This document shows positions 1 through 6,823 of a stretch of DNA of 13,293 nucleotides, piece by piece. A program made the position numbers and the translations under genes. A model generated the notes under the pieces. That model ran no database searches. It was not told where the DNA came from and saw only the letters and a list, made by a program, of their open reading frames with translations. This DNA comes from Gammaproteobacteria bacterium (GTDB lineage: Bacteria; Pseudomonadota; Gammaproteobacteria; SZUA-229), in NCBI GenBank assembly GCA_015484935.1, contig WFUQ01000103.1, positions 1 through 13,293 on the forward strand. The letters run 5' to 3'. Each line of letters opens with the position of its first letter. Positions within the stretch are counted from its first letter, which is position 1.

Positions 1-48
1 ATCATTAGCGATTGTCCAGAAACCGGATTCTGTCTGTCGAGAATTGTT

Positions 49-657
49 ATGAGATCATACCCTTCATTGTTTACTGCCCTGTTCGTCATACTGCTGAGTT
101 TTACCGGCACCGCCCATGCCTATTATGGCTACAACGGTTACAACAACTACGGTGGTCAGCAATATCAGACACGGGAAGACCCGGTCACCACCATCCAGAA
201 CGCGCTCGACAAACTGCAGACCTTCAGCGCCAACAGCCATAACATCAACCCCATCCTGCTACGCAGCTTCATCGAAAACGAAGTCATCCCGCACTTCGCA
301 TTCGACCAGATGACACGCTGGATCGCCGGTCCTTACGCCCGCCAGATGAGTCCATCCGATATGATGGAGCTGGAAGAGCGCGTCAAACAGACCTTCCTCA
401 CCAGTCTGGGCAAACATCTGGGTAATTTCGATTCCAGCACCACCCGTGTCAATTTCCGACCGGCACAATTCCGTAGCCGCAACGAAGCCACCGTCACCGC
501 ATTGATCTATCGTCCCGGCATCCGCCCCGCCCGACTCGAATTCCGTATGAAGGCACATGGCAACCAATGGAAGATCATCGATGTGAAAGCGAACGGCACC
601 AGCGCAGTGTTGTATTACCGCCAGCATTTCATGTCTACCTTGCGTCAGTACCGATAA
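49..657 (+). CDS. mlaC: MlaC/Ttg2D-family periplasmic phospholipid-binding protein
   Basis: This 202-residue protein resembles MlaC (toluene-tolerance Ttg2D family), the periplasmic carrier that moves phospholipids between the outer membrane and the inner-membrane MlaFEDB complex. Residues 1-24 form a signal peptide ending in AHA before a Tyr/Gly/Asn-rich linker (about 25-40). The body has the family pattern: a helical stretch with VIPHFAFDQMTRW (about 82-95), a basic/acidic helix near SPSDMMELEERV, then beta strands ending in WKIIDVKANGTSAVLYYRQHF near the C-terminus. The ATG at 49 is chosen because it begins the signal peptide and no ATG, GTG or TTG lies in frame before it, although the frame is open to the window edge. 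A weak GAG precedes it. No mlaF, mlaE, mlaD or mlaB follows; they may lie upstream, outside the window. The family call is firm. The symbol is less so, because related proteins (for example HpnM) serve other pathways. Confidence 0.82.
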   Translation: MRSYPSLFTALFVILLSFTGTAHAYYGYNGYNNYGGQQYQTREDPVTTIQNALDKLQTFSANSHNINPILLRSFIENEVIPHFAFDQMTRWIAGPYARQMSPSDMMELEERVKQTFLTSLGKHLGNFDSSTTRVNFRPAQFRSRNEATVTALIYRPGIRPARLEFRMKAHGNQWKIIDVKANGTSAVLYYRQHFMSTLRQYR

Positions 658-658
658 G

Positions 659-672
659 CCCGTCACCACGGG
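659..672 (+). repeat. Hairpin directly after the mlaC stop
   Basis: Perfect 5-bp inverted repeat CCCGT/ACGGG with a 4-nt loop, starting two bases after the mlaC stop. No T tract follows, so it is not a standard terminator. It is the first of three consecutive inverted repeats in this spacer. Confidence 0.5.
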
Positions 673-675
673 AAC

Positions 676-685
676 CTGCCGGCAG
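676..685. repeat. 10-bp perfect palindrome CTGCCGGCAG
   Basis: A perfect palindrome without a loop in the mlaC-glutaredoxin spacer. As RNA it cannot form a tight hairpin, but it could dimerise or, as DNA, bind a symmetric protein. It lies between the other two inverted repeats of the spacer. Confidence 0.4.
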
Positions 686-695
686 ATTCGCAGTC

Positions 696-717
696 TGTTG
701 ATACACGGATATCAACA
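696..717 (+). promoter_or_regulatory. Hairpin over the translation start of the glutaredoxin-like gene
   Basis: TGTTGATA and TATCAACA form a perfect 8-bp inverted repeat around a 6-nt loop CACGGA. The right arm ends on the A of the ATG at 717, and the only Shine-Dalgarno-like bases (GGA) sit at the loop edge. In the mRNA this stem would occupy the initiation region, so it could reduce or regulate translation of the downstream gene. That role is inferred from geometry only. Confidence 0.45.
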
Positions 718-1169
718 TGCCAGACAAGAAAGACAACAACACGGTGCCAGACGAACCGGTACGCCCACCAGTCAGACGCAGAAAGATCAATGGACTCTGG
801 GTACTGGCAGCGGTATTCGTCATCGCCTACCTCATCAACTTCCGTCCCGACATCGAAACTGTCACCTGTACCGACGAGACACTGGCGAGCAAGCCCGATG
901 TCATTATGCTGGGTACCTGGTGGTGCTCCTACTGCGCACAGGCACGCCGTTTTTTTCACGATGAGAATATCAGTTACTGCGAATACGACATCGAACGTTC
1001 AGAGACCGGCAAGCAGATGTATCAGGATGTCAATGGACAGGGCATCCCGGTGCTGCTCATCGGTGACACCTATCAACTGAGCGGCTTCGACAAACGCAGC
1101 GTAGAAAGAGCCCTGCAACTCGTGCAACAAGCAAGACAAAAAGACCATCCCGATGATACAGACCGTTAA
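717..1169 (+). CDS. Membrane-anchored glutaredoxin/thioredoxin-fold protein
   Basis: This 150-residue protein has an N-terminal basic stretch RRRK (20-23), one membrane segment (about 25-42), then a thioredoxin-fold domain of glutaredoxin type. The redox motif is CSYC (Cys70 and Cys73) after GTWW, and the conserved cis-proline is Pro111 in GQGIPVLLIGD. The positive charges before the segment favour an N-in topology, so the redox domain would face the periplasm. Two further cysteines (51 and 88) could form a disulfide or be redox-active. The likely activity is thiol-disulfide exchange; the partner is unknown. The start at 717 has a weak GGA seven bases upstream, inside a hairpin loop. The gene lies 59 bp after mlaC and overlaps the next gene by 17 nt, which suggests co-transcription and coupled translation. 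Confidence 0.8.
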   Translation: MPDKKDNNTVPDEPVRPPVRRRKINGLWVLAAVFVIAYLINFRPDIETVTCTDETLASKPDVIMLGTWWCSYCAQARRFFHDENISYCEYDIERSETGKQMYQDVNGQGIPVLLIGDTYQLSGFDKRSVERALQLVQQARQKDHPDDTDR

Positions 1170-1605
1170 AGCCTTCTTCGAAAAACATCTCCAACACACT
1201 GAAGATGATGACTCCAGGTTACAACACAAACTGCAGTTAGCCTGTGCCGTACTGCTGGTCGAGATCACCTATGCAGATGGCGAGGTCAGCGAACAGGAAG
1301 AGGACAGACTCAGACACATCCTGAAAACACATTTTCAACTGACCGCGCAGGAAACCGAAGACCTGTTGTCACTGGCAGAAGCAGAGAAACATGCCGCGAT
1401 AGATTATTATCGTTTCACTTCACTACTCAATAAACACTACACACAACAGCAGAAGATAAAGCTCATCGAGTATCTCTGGCAGTTGTCTTTCGCAGATGAC
1501 CAGCTGGATAAGTTTGAAGAACATCTGATCCGTCGCTTGTCGGAGTTATTGCATGTACCCCATGCGGATTTCATCCGCAGCAAGCATCGGGTTATGGCTA
1601 GCTGA
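1153..1605 (+). CDS. TerB-family protein (tellurite resistance TerB-like domain)
   Basis: This 150-residue, all-helical soluble protein has no signal peptide or membrane segment and matches the TerB-like family. It carries the two characteristic acidic motifs: YADGEVSEQEE (residues 40-50) and FADDQLDKFEE (113-123). In TerB relatives such Asp/Glu clusters bind divalent metal. The family is named for a tellurite-resistance operon, but most chromosomal members, like this one, have no ter neighbours and an unknown role, so tellurite resistance should not be assumed. The ATG at 1153 lies inside the end of the glutaredoxin-like gene (17-nt overlap, different frame), with no clear Shine-Dalgarno, so translation is probably coupled. 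A six-T run at 1608-1613 follows the stop without a convincing stem. Confidence 0.8.
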   Translation: MIQTVKAFFEKHLQHTEDDDSRLQHKLQLACAVLLVEITYADGEVSEQEEDRLRHILKTHFQLTAQETEDLLSLAEAEKHAAIDYYRFTSLLNKHYTQQQKIKLIEYLWQLSFADDQLDKFEEHLIRRLSELLHVPHADFIRSKHRVMAS

Positions 1606-1654
1606 TATTTTTTAACTGTCGGGTACGGAGCCTGAAGCGTAGATCCTGCCAGCC

Positions 1655-2398
1655 TCAATGCAGAGTACTGTCCGCCCCCCACATCCGGTCATACTTCTCG
1701 ACCACTTCCCGTACATGATCGGGATAGCCGATGATATCCATCTGCTGCATGCCTTCACGGAAAAACTGCCGCGCATCCTGCGGTAAGTTCTTCACCAGCT
1801 CACCGTAGGCCTCATCGATCAATTTTGCATCATGACTACGCGTCGCCACGATACCGTAGTTCAGATTCAACACCCGCCAGGGGCGCATCGCATTGGTCTG
1901 TTCCATATCCTGTCTGATCGGATCAGCCGTCGCATCGATGATCTCTCTGATGACTTTTGCAAGCTCGGCCAGTTGCGTGGTATCGGTCAACTCGTTGGCG
2001 TAACCTGCTATCGAATTGACCACCATCTCCAGATTGGTCAGTTTGCCACCCCGCCTCGCTACCCACACTGCGATCGGCACGGTCAGTCGTAACAGGTCGC
2101 GATTCTGGTGACCGGTTGCGGTCTGCACATGACTGACCAGCCCTTCCAGCAGCGACAGGGCAAACTCACCGATCTGGGTGATCTCGGTCTGTTCGAGTAC
2201 CGGCTTATCGCTGGCGGTCGCGGCGAGGGCTGCGATATCGGAATCGACCCGCGCCATGACATCTATCGCCTGATGCATACCCGCTACCAGTTGTTTCGGG
2301 GAGCTCTCGCTGCCATCATCGGGCAGACCGCTGATGTGTTCCTCCACCGCCTGATCGAAAAGGCTGCGGAATGTCTCTGCTCTGTAGGAAAAATCCAT
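1655..2398 (-). CDS. Conserved-looking helical protein of unknown function
   Basis: I do not recognise this family. The protein is 247 residues from the ATG at 2398, with no signal peptide or clear membrane segment, and looks mostly helical. Visible landmarks are the N-terminal MDFSYRAETFRSLFDQAVEE, a central segment with VPIAVWVARRGGKL, and a C-terminal part with ARQFFREGMQQMDIIGYPDHV and an aromatic YDRMWG near the end. The length, codon use and divergent arrangement with gloA make it a credible gene. Longer starts exist at 2455 (ATG) and 2464 (TTG), but the added residues overlap a possible extended -10 element (2451-2459), so the shorter form is preferred. A weak CAGAG lies just before the chosen ATG. 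It converges on the TerB-like gene with 49 bp between stops. Confidence 0.7.
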   Translation of the reverse strand: MDFSYRAETFRSLFDQAVEEHISGLPDDGSESSPKQLVAGMHQAIDVMARVDSDIAALAATASDKPVLEQTEITQIGEFALSLLEGLVSHVQTATGHQNRDLLRLTVPIAVWVARRGGKLTNLEMVVNSIAGYANELTDTTQLAELAKVIREIIDATADPIRQDMEQTNAMRPWRVLNLNYGIVATRSHDAKLIDEAYGELVKNLPQDARQFFREGMQQMDIIGYPDHVREVVEKYDRMWGADSTLH

Positions 2399-2450
2399 AA
2401 TCTCTGTGGTCACCAGTAAAGTAATGTCGCCTGAAAGTGGCTCGCCATGT

Positions 2451-2459
2451 AACATAGCA
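2451..2459 (-). promoter_or_regulatory. Possible extended -10 promoter for the unknown minus-strand gene
   Basis: On the minus strand this reads TGC followed by TATGTT, an extended -10 with four of six consensus bases. No good -35 is present 16-18 bp upstream. A transcript starting just downstream would have a leader of about 45 nt before the ATG at 2398. Confidence 0.3.
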
Positions 2460-2491
2460 CGCAACTTTCATCTACGACCAGAAAAATCACC

Positions 2492-2878
2492 ATGCGTTTA
2501 TTGCACACCATGTTACGGGTAGGCGATCTTGAACGATCTATCCATTTTTATACGGACATCCTCGGCATGCAACTGCTGCGGCAAAAAGCGTACCCTGACG
2601 GCAAGTTCACTCTGGCTTTCGTCGGCTATGGCGACGAGAAGAACAACAGTGTGATCGAGCTGACCCATAACTGGGACACCGACAGCTACGATATCGGTAA
2701 CGCTTTCGGGCATCTCGCTATCGAAGTCGATGATGTCTACCAGGCCACCGACAAGATCCGCGAACAGGGTGGCAAGATCATCCGCGAGGCCGGCCCGATG
2801 AACGCCGGTGATACCATCATCGCCTTCGTCGAAGACCCGGACGGCTACCAGATCGAACTGCTGGCACCTAAGGGCTGA
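2492..2878 (+). CDS. gloA: Lactoylglutathione lyase (glyoxalase I)
   Basis: Glyoxalase I converts the hemithioacetal of methylglyoxal and glutathione to S-lactoylglutathione, the first step of cytoplasmic methylglyoxal detoxification. The 128-residue protein has the usual bacterial length and the paired beta-alpha-beta-beta-beta modules of the VOC superfamily. All four metal ligands are at the positions known from the E. coli enzyme: His5, Glu56, His74 and Glu122. The short bacterial form, without the insertions of the eukaryotic enzyme, points to the Ni/Co-type class; that is a family inference. The start at 2492 is fixed by the [11 protein letters not shown]-terminus, although only a weak AGAAAAA-like leader precedes it. 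It is divergent from the unknown gene at 1655-2398 and 15 nt upstream of rnd, so the two probably share a transcript. Confidence 0.95.
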   Translation: MRLLHTMLRVGDLERSIHFYTDILGMQLLRQKAYPDGKFTLAFVGYGDEKNNSVIELTHNWDTDSYDIGNAFGHLAIEVDDVYQATDKIREQGGKIIREAGPMNAGDTIIAFVEDPDGYQIELLAPKG

Positions 2879-2893
2879 CCGGATGATGACAGC

Positions 2894-4000
2894 GTGCACG
2901 TAAACCTGATCGAAACCCGGTCGGCACTGGAGGATTTTATCGCCAGTGTCGAACAGGAAACCCTCCTCGCCATCGATACCGAGTTCTTCCGCGAGACCAC
3001 CTACTTTCCGAAACTGGGTCTGGTACAACTTGCCAGCCGCAAGCAACTCGCCTGTATCGACCCGCTGGCATTCGATGCCCGTGATGGTCTGGCACGGCTG
3101 CTGCTGAATCCTGATATCACCAAGCTGTTCCATTCCTGCTCACAGGATCTTGAAGTCCTGCTGCAATATCTCGGCGCACTGCCCTGCCCGGTCATCGACA
3201 CCCAGATCGCGTCAGCCATGCAGGGTGAGAAAGACCAGATCTCGTACGCCAATCTGGTCGCTGAAATCATGCATGTCGAACTGGACAAATCCCAGACCCG
3301 CACCAACTGGTTGAAACGCCCTCTGAGTTCGAAGCAACTGGAATATGCAGCTGAAGACGTTCTGTATCTCATCCCCGTCTACGAACAGCTCGAACAGGGC
3401 TTGCGTGATAACGGTCGACTGCACTGGTTACAGCAGGACTGCGAACAACTGTGCCGGAATGTGGGCCGCTTCGAGCCAGACTTCGACCGTGTCTGGCTAC
3501 GGGTAAAAGGCACACAGAAATGCCGTGGCGAGCAACTCGCCATCATCGATGCACTGGCACGCTGGCGTGAGCACAAGGCCATCGCCCTGGACCTGACCCG
3601 CCGACAGGTGCTCAGTGACGATCTCATCACCGCTGCAGCCTTCCACAAACCTGCCGACAGCACCAGTTTGCTGGCGCACGGCAAGGCGCACAGGCGACTG
3701 GGACAGGAAGACTATGCCGAGATATTGCAGCTGATACAGACGGCTGCCGCCTCCGACCCTGACAGCTGGCCCAGCCCTCCGGCATATCGCCTGTCACCTG
3801 AACAGAAAGCCCTGATCAAACGACTGATGGCAGTACTGGAGACGACCGCTTCCGAGCTGGGCATCGCACAGGCAGTACTGGGTTCTCGCAAGGATATCGA
3901 AAAACTGATCAACGGCGAACGCGATCTGGCTATCCTGAAGAATTGGCGTCGGCAGTGTGTCGGTGAACGACTGCTGGCGCTCGTGGTCGAATCGCAATAA
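2894..4000 (+). CDS. rnd: Ribonuclease D
   Basis: RNase D is a 3'-5' exoribonuclease that trims tRNA precursors and other structured RNAs. The 368-residue protein matches the full bacterial length, with an N-terminal DEDD-y exonuclease domain and C-terminal HRDC domains. The catalytic residues are at the E. coli positions: Asp28 and Glu30 (AIDTEF), Asp85 (FHSCSQDLE), Tyr151 and Asp155 (YAAEDVLYL). The SSKQLEYAAEDV stretch is diagnostic of the family. The start is GTG at 2894: no ATG is in frame after the gloA stop, which is in the same frame 15 nt upstream, and a GGATGA lies about 6-12 bases before it. Tight spacing to gloA indicates an operon. A bulged hairpin follows the stop. Confidence 0.95.
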   Translation: MHVNLIETRSALEDFIASVEQETLLAIDTEFFRETTYFPKLGLVQLASRKQLACIDPLAFDARDGLARLLLNPDITKLFHSCSQDLEVLLQYLGALPCPVIDTQIASAMQGEKDQISYANLVAEIMHVELDKSQTRTNWLKRPLSSKQLEYAAEDVLYLIPVYEQLEQGLRDNGRLHWLQQDCEQLCRNVGRFEPDFDRVWLRVKGTQKCRGEQLAIIDALARWREHKAIALDLTRRQVLSDDLITAAAFHKPADSTSLLAHGKAHRRLGQEDYAEILQLIQTAAASDPDSWPSPPAYRLSPEQKALIKRLMAVLETTASELGIAQAVLGSRKDIEKLINGERDLAILKNWRRQCVGERLLALVVESQ

Positions 4001-4009
4001 CCGGATGAT

Positions 4010-4042
4010 AGCTGGCATGAAACATGCGTAGCATGTTCAGCT
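4010..4042 (+). repeat. Bulged hairpin after rnd
   Basis: AACATGC (4021-4027) and GCATGTT (4031-4037) pair perfectly around a 3-nt loop GTA. Outside a six-base bulge, AGCTG (4010-4014) pairs with CAGCT (4038-4042). It begins ten bases after the rnd stop and may protect or shape the 3' end of the gloA-rnd transcript. No T tract follows, so a standard intrinsic terminator is not supported. Confidence 0.4.
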
Positions 4043-4090
4043 GGCGATACTGGTGATGCTTGGCGATGATATACCATTCGCTTTGAATCA

Positions 4091-4099
4091 TGCTATTCT
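4091..4099 (+). promoter_or_regulatory. Possible extended -10 promoter for the DUF4426 gene
   Basis: TGC followed by TATTCT makes an extended -10 with four of six consensus bases, 77 bp before the ATG at 4177. No convincing -35 is present at normal spacing. The 176-bp gap after rnd supports a separate promoter here. Confidence 0.35.
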
Positions 4100-4163
4100 A
4101 GGGCGCATAACTGCTGGTTTACAGCATGTTCTGCCACATAATAAATATAAGTCTCAAATATAA

Positions 4164-4170
4164 AGAGGAA
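4164..4170 (+). promoter_or_regulatory. Ribosome binding site deciding the DUF4426 start
   Basis: AGAGGAA lies six bases before the ATG at 4177. It is the strongest Shine-Dalgarno in this part of the window and argues against the upstream in-frame ATG at 4126. Confidence 0.75.
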
Positions 4171-4176
4171 GTTGGT

Positions 4177-4629
4177 ATGCACTACACACTCAAACAGTTT
4201 TCACTCTACATACTTGTCAGCTTGAGTCTGTTCGCAGGTTTCGCACAGGCTGAGAGTGCCAAAGAATTCGGTGACTATGTCATCCATTACAATGCTTTTC
4301 GCAGCGACACCCTGTCACCCGAGATAGCGAAAAACTACGACCTGACTCGCCGCAATAACAGACTGATACTGAACATCGCAGTATTGAGAAAAGTCCTGAA
4401 CACGACCGGCACCCCGACCGCCGCCAAAGTGACCGGCCACGCCAGCAATCTGACCGGCCAGTTGAAGAACCTGACTTTCCGTGAGATCAAAGAAGGGACT
4501 GCCATCTATTATCTGGCTGAGTCCAAATTCACCGATGGCGAATTTTTGAAATTCGAACTCAAGATCACACCTGAAGGTGAATCACAACCTGCACGTCTGA
4601 AATTCGACAAGCGCTTTTTCACCAACTAG
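4177..4629 (+). CDS. Secreted DUF4426-family protein
   Basis: This is a 150-residue exported protein of the DUF4426 family, whose function is unknown. Residues 1-25 form a signal peptide ending in AQA. The mature part starts ESAKEFGDYVIHYNAF, and DYxxHYNAF followed by LSPEIAKNYDLTRRNNR (about 43-61) is the family hallmark. A repeated-strand region follows, including FREIKEGTAIYYLAES, ending in LKFDKRFFTN. Beta-rich composition and export suggest a periplasmic domain. The ATG at 4177 is preferred over an in-frame ATG at 4126 because it is preceded by a strong AGAGGAA (4164-4170) at good spacing and begins the signal peptide. It converges on the DUF3301 gene with only six bases between stops, so the two transcripts must overlap or end inside coding sequence. 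Confidence 0.85.
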   Translation: MHYTLKQFSLYILVSLSLFAGFAQAESAKEFGDYVIHYNAFRSDTLSPEIAKNYDLTRRNNRLILNIAVLRKVLNTTGTPTAAKVTGHASNLTGQLKNLTFREIKEGTAIYYLAESKFTDGEFLKFELKITPEGESQPARLKFDKRFFTN

Positions 4630-4635
4630 CCACAG

Positions 4636-4944
4636 CTAAAATTCGTTTACCCGCCAGGGTTCCATGTGGCTCTCCGCGACATGGAACCCCAGCAGGACGA
4701 TATAGCCCTGCTGTCGGCTCTGGTTGTCTCCACTGAACTCGAAGCTGTACAGGCGGCATATCTGCAGGCCACTATCCGTCCTCCTCAGCCATACGCGCTG
4801 ACGTGCGATACTGCTGTCGAGCAGTTGCACAGCGGAGCGCTGACAGAGATTGCCGCAATGTCGAAGCGCCAGCTCATTCGACCTCGTGGTGTCCCACCAA
4901 TAGGCCAGCGCCACCACCAAAACCAGAATTAAAACAATATCCAC
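4636..4944 (-). CDS. Membrane-anchored DUF3301-family protein
   Basis: This 102-residue protein has an N-terminal hydrophobic segment (about residues 2-17, MDIVLILVLVVALAYWW) and a small soluble domain. It matches the gammaproteobacterial DUF3301 family through the pattern RHCGNLCQRSAVQLLDSS, then RRTDSGLQICRLYSFEFS with a C-terminal GYIVLLGFHV. The function is unknown. The single N-terminal segment without a cleavage motif suggests an inner-membrane anchor, and the RSNELALR that follows suggests a cytoplasmic domain. The start is GTG at 4944, selected by a consensus AGGAG seven bases upstream. The gene is divergent from fabA and converges on the DUF4426 gene. Its 3' coding end contains a perfect 11-bp inverted repeat (4657-4689). 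Confidence 0.82.
   Translation of the reverse strand: MDIVLILVLVVALAYWWDTTRSNELALRHCGNLCQRSAVQLLDSSIARQRVWLRRTDSGLQICRLYSFEFSGDNQSRQQGYIVLLGFHVAESHMEPWRVNEF
4657..4689. repeat. 11-bp perfect inverted repeat at convergent gene ends
   Basis: GGGTTCCATGT (4657-4667) and ACATGGAACCC (4679-4689) are exact reverse complements around an 11-nt loop. It lies within the 3' coding end of the DUF3301 gene and 27 bp past the DUF4426 stop. No T tract follows on the plus strand. On the minus strand a short ATTTTA occurs about 12 nt beyond the stem. It is the strongest stem I found in the window and may terminate or stabilise one or both converging transcripts. Confidence 0.6.
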
Positions 4945-4951
4945 CCTACCG

Positions 4952-4956
4952 CTCCT
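4952..4956 (-). promoter_or_regulatory. Ribosome binding site deciding the GTG start of the DUF3301 gene
   Basis: On the minus strand this is AGGAG, seven bases before GTG at 4944. The spacing is ideal and supports a GTG start. Confidence 0.75.
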
Positions 4957-5008
4957 GCCCCGACCGATTCAACAGACATCGGGCATACCTATCGCAGGCG
5001 TTTTCAGC

Positions 5009-5014
5009 TAAAAT
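5009..5014 (+). promoter_or_regulatory. Possible -10 element for fabA-fabB
   Basis: TAAAAT matches five of six bases of the sigma-70 -10 consensus, 44 bp before the fabA ATG. The corresponding -35 position is poor, which would fit a promoter that depends on an activator. I could not identify a specific operator. Confidence 0.4.
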
Positions 5015-5058
5015 TCGCTCTGGTTCACTAAGGCAGCTCTCTGTCCACACACAATTAT

Positions 5059-5595
5059 ATGCTTGCGAAAGAAAAAACGGTAAACAAACAATCCTCCTTT
5101 AGCTACGAAGAACTACTGCAATGTGGTGCCGGTGAGCTATTCGGTCCCGGTAATGCCCAGCTGCCTACACCGAACATGCTGATGTTCGACCGCATTACCA
5201 AAATCACTGACGATACCGGCATCAATAGCAAGGGCGAGATTCAGGCCGAGCTGGATATCAATCCGGAACTCTGGTTTTTTGAATGCCATTTCAAAAACGA
5301 CCCGGTCATGCCGGGCTGTCTCGGTCTGGATGCCATGTGGCAACTGGTCGGCTTCTATCTGGGCTGGTGTGGTCACCCCGGTCGTGGCAGAGCACTGGGG
5401 GTCGGCGAGGTAAAATTCACCGGTCAGGTATTACCGACTGCCACCAAAGTGAGCTACCAGATCGACCTGAAGCGAGTCATCTCCCGCGGTCTGGTACTGG
5501 GTATCGCCGACGGCTCTCTCGCTGTCGATGACAAGATTATCTACACAGCAAAAAACCTGCGTGTAGGACTGTTTACATCAACTGAAGATTTTTGA
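5059..5595 (+). CDS. fabA: 3-hydroxydecanoyl-ACP dehydratase/isomerase
   Basis: FabA dehydrates 3-hydroxydecanoyl-ACP and isomerises trans-2- to cis-3-decenoyl-ACP, the branch point of anaerobic unsaturated fatty acid synthesis in the cytoplasm. The 178-residue protein aligns closely to E. coli FabA from [11 protein letters not shown] onward. The catalytic pair is His77 (in [12 protein letters not shown]) and Asp91 ([17 protein letters not shown]), equivalent to E. coli His70 and Asp84 of the mature enzyme. [19 protein letters not shown] follows, as expected. The ATG at 5059 gives a slightly longer N-terminus than E. coli. No Shine-Dalgarno is evident and no closer start codon lies in frame, so initiation may rely on an A/T-rich unstructured leader. 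fabB begins 13 nt downstream. Confidence 0.96.
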   Translation: MLAKEKTVNKQSSFSYEELLQCGAGELFGPGNAQLPTPNMLMFDRITKITDDTGINSKGEIQAELDINPELWFFECHFKNDPVMPGCLGLDAMWQLVGFYLGWCGHPGRGRALGVGEVKFTGQVLPTATKVSYQIDLKRVISRGLVLGIADGSLAVDDKIIYTAKNLRVGLFTSTEDF

Positions 5596-5608
5596 TTAGA
5601 GGTTTCGC

Positions 5609-6823
5609 ATGAAACGAGTGGTAATCACCGGCATCGGTATTGTTTCCTGTCTGGGCAACGATAAAGAAGCCGTTCTGGAATCACTAAAGCAGGGTCGCTC
5701 AGGTATAAAATTTCAGCAGGAGTATGTCGATATGGGCATGCGCAGCCATGTGGCTGGAAGCGTCGATATCGATACCACTGCCTTGATCGACCGTAAAGTG
5801 AAACGCTTCATGGGTGATGCTGCGGCATTCAGCTACATCTCCATGCAACAGGCCATCGACGATGCCGGACTCGGCGAAGACCTGGTCTCCAACATCCGCA
5901 CGGGTCTCATCATGGGCTCGGGTGGCGCATCTTCAGCCAATCAGGTCGAAGCAGCAGATATCCTGCGTAACAAGGGCATCCGCAGAGTGGGGCCATATAT
6001 GGTGCCACGTACCATGGCGAGTACGGTCTCAGCCTGCCTGGCTACGCCCTTTCATATCAAGGGCGTGAACTACTCGATCAGCTCAGCCTGCGCCACCAGC
6101 ACCCATTGCATAGGCAACGCTTACGAACTGATCCAGATGGGCAAGCAGGACATCATCTTCGCTGGTGGCGGTGAAGAAGAACACTGGTCATTGAGCATGT
6201 TGTTCGATGCCATGGGCGCACTGTCTACCAAATATAACGAAACACCCGAGAAAGCCTCACGCACATACGATGCTGACCGCGACGGCTTCGTCATCGCCGG
6301 CGGCGGCGGCGTGATAGTGCTCGAAGAACGCGAACACGCCATCGCGCGTGGTGCGCACATCTATGGCGAGGTAGTCGGTTACGGTGCCACTTCAGACGGT
6401 GCCGATATGGTCGCCCCGTCCGGCGAAGGTGCGACCCGTTGTATGCAGATGGCGACTTCCACGGTCGATGTACCTATCGACTACATCAACGCACACGGTA
6501 CCAGTACTCCCGTCGGTGACAGCAAGGAACTGCAGGCTATCCGGGATGCATTCGGTGACAAGGTACCACCGATCAGCTCCAGCAAATCGCTGGCGGGACA
6601 CTCTCTGGGGGCATCCGGCGCACAGGAAGCTATCTACAGCATCCTGATGATGCAGCATCGGTTCATCCAGGCATCGGCGAACATAGAGAATATCGATGAA
6701 GCCGCAGCGGATATGCCCATCATCACCGAGAGACAGGACAACGTCGAACTGAATGCAGTGATGTCGAACAACTTCGGCTTCGGTGGCACCAATGCCTGTC
6801 TGGTGATACAGAAACACGACTGA
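5609..6823 (+). CDS. fabB: Beta-ketoacyl-ACP synthase I
   Basis: FabB condenses malonyl-ACP with acyl-ACPs and elongates the cis-3-decenoyl product of FabA, committing it to unsaturated fatty acids. The 404-residue protein has the thiolase fold and the Cys-His-His triad at Cys161 (SSACATST), His296 ([11 protein letters not shown]) and His331 ([11 protein letters not shown]), with Lys326 nearby. These are each two residues before the E. coli positions. [29 protein letters not shown] and the C-terminal [11 protein letters not shown] match type I enzymes rather than FabF. The ATG at 5609 has AGAGG upstream. A 13-nt gap after fabA indicates one operon, as in pseudomonads and unlike E. coli, where the two genes are apart. 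No classical terminator follows. Confidence 0.96.
   Translation: MKRVVITGIGIVSCLGNDKEAVLESLKQGRSGIKFQQEYVDMGMRSHVAGSVDIDTTALIDRKVKRFMGDAAAFSYISMQQAIDDAGLGEDLVSNIRTGLIMGSGGASSANQVEAADILRNKGIRRVGPYMVPRTMASTVSACLATPFHIKGVNYSISSACATSTHCIGNAYELIQMGKQDIIFAGGGEEEHWSLSMLFDAMGALSTKYNETPEKASRTYDADRDGFVIAGGGGVIVLEEREHAIARGAHIYGEVVGYGATSDGADMVAPSGEGATRCMQMATSTVDVPIDYINAHGTSTPVGDSKELQAIRDAFGDKVPPISSSKSLAGHSLGASGAQEAIYSILMMQHRFIQASANIENIDEAAADMPIITERQDNVELNAVMSNNFGFGGTNACLVIQKHD

Noticed and set aside
259..669. A 136-residue minus-strand open frame opposite mlaC
   Set aside because: Antisense to a gene with a signal peptide and family motifs; no recognisable protein features.
1153..1605. A tellurite-resistance locus
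   Set aside because: Only a TerB-like domain is present, with no terA, terC, terD, terE or terZ neighbours.
1563..1613. 7-bp hairpin TGCGGAT/ATCCGCA (1563-1579) with a later T6 run (1608-1613) as a terminator for the TerB-like gene
   Set aside because: The stem lies inside the coding sequence and is separated from the T run by about 28 bases, so it does not form an intrinsic terminator.
2513..3133. A 206-residue minus-strand open frame opposite gloA and rnd
   Set aside because: It lies antisense to two firmly identified enzymes with intact catalytic residues and resembles no family I know; a codon-bias shadow.
4633..5017. A 13-bp direct repeat CAGCTAAAATTCG at 4633-4645 and 5005-5017
   Set aside because: About one 13-bp match is expected by chance in a window this size, and the copies lack mobile-element features. 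The second copy contains the fabA -10 box.
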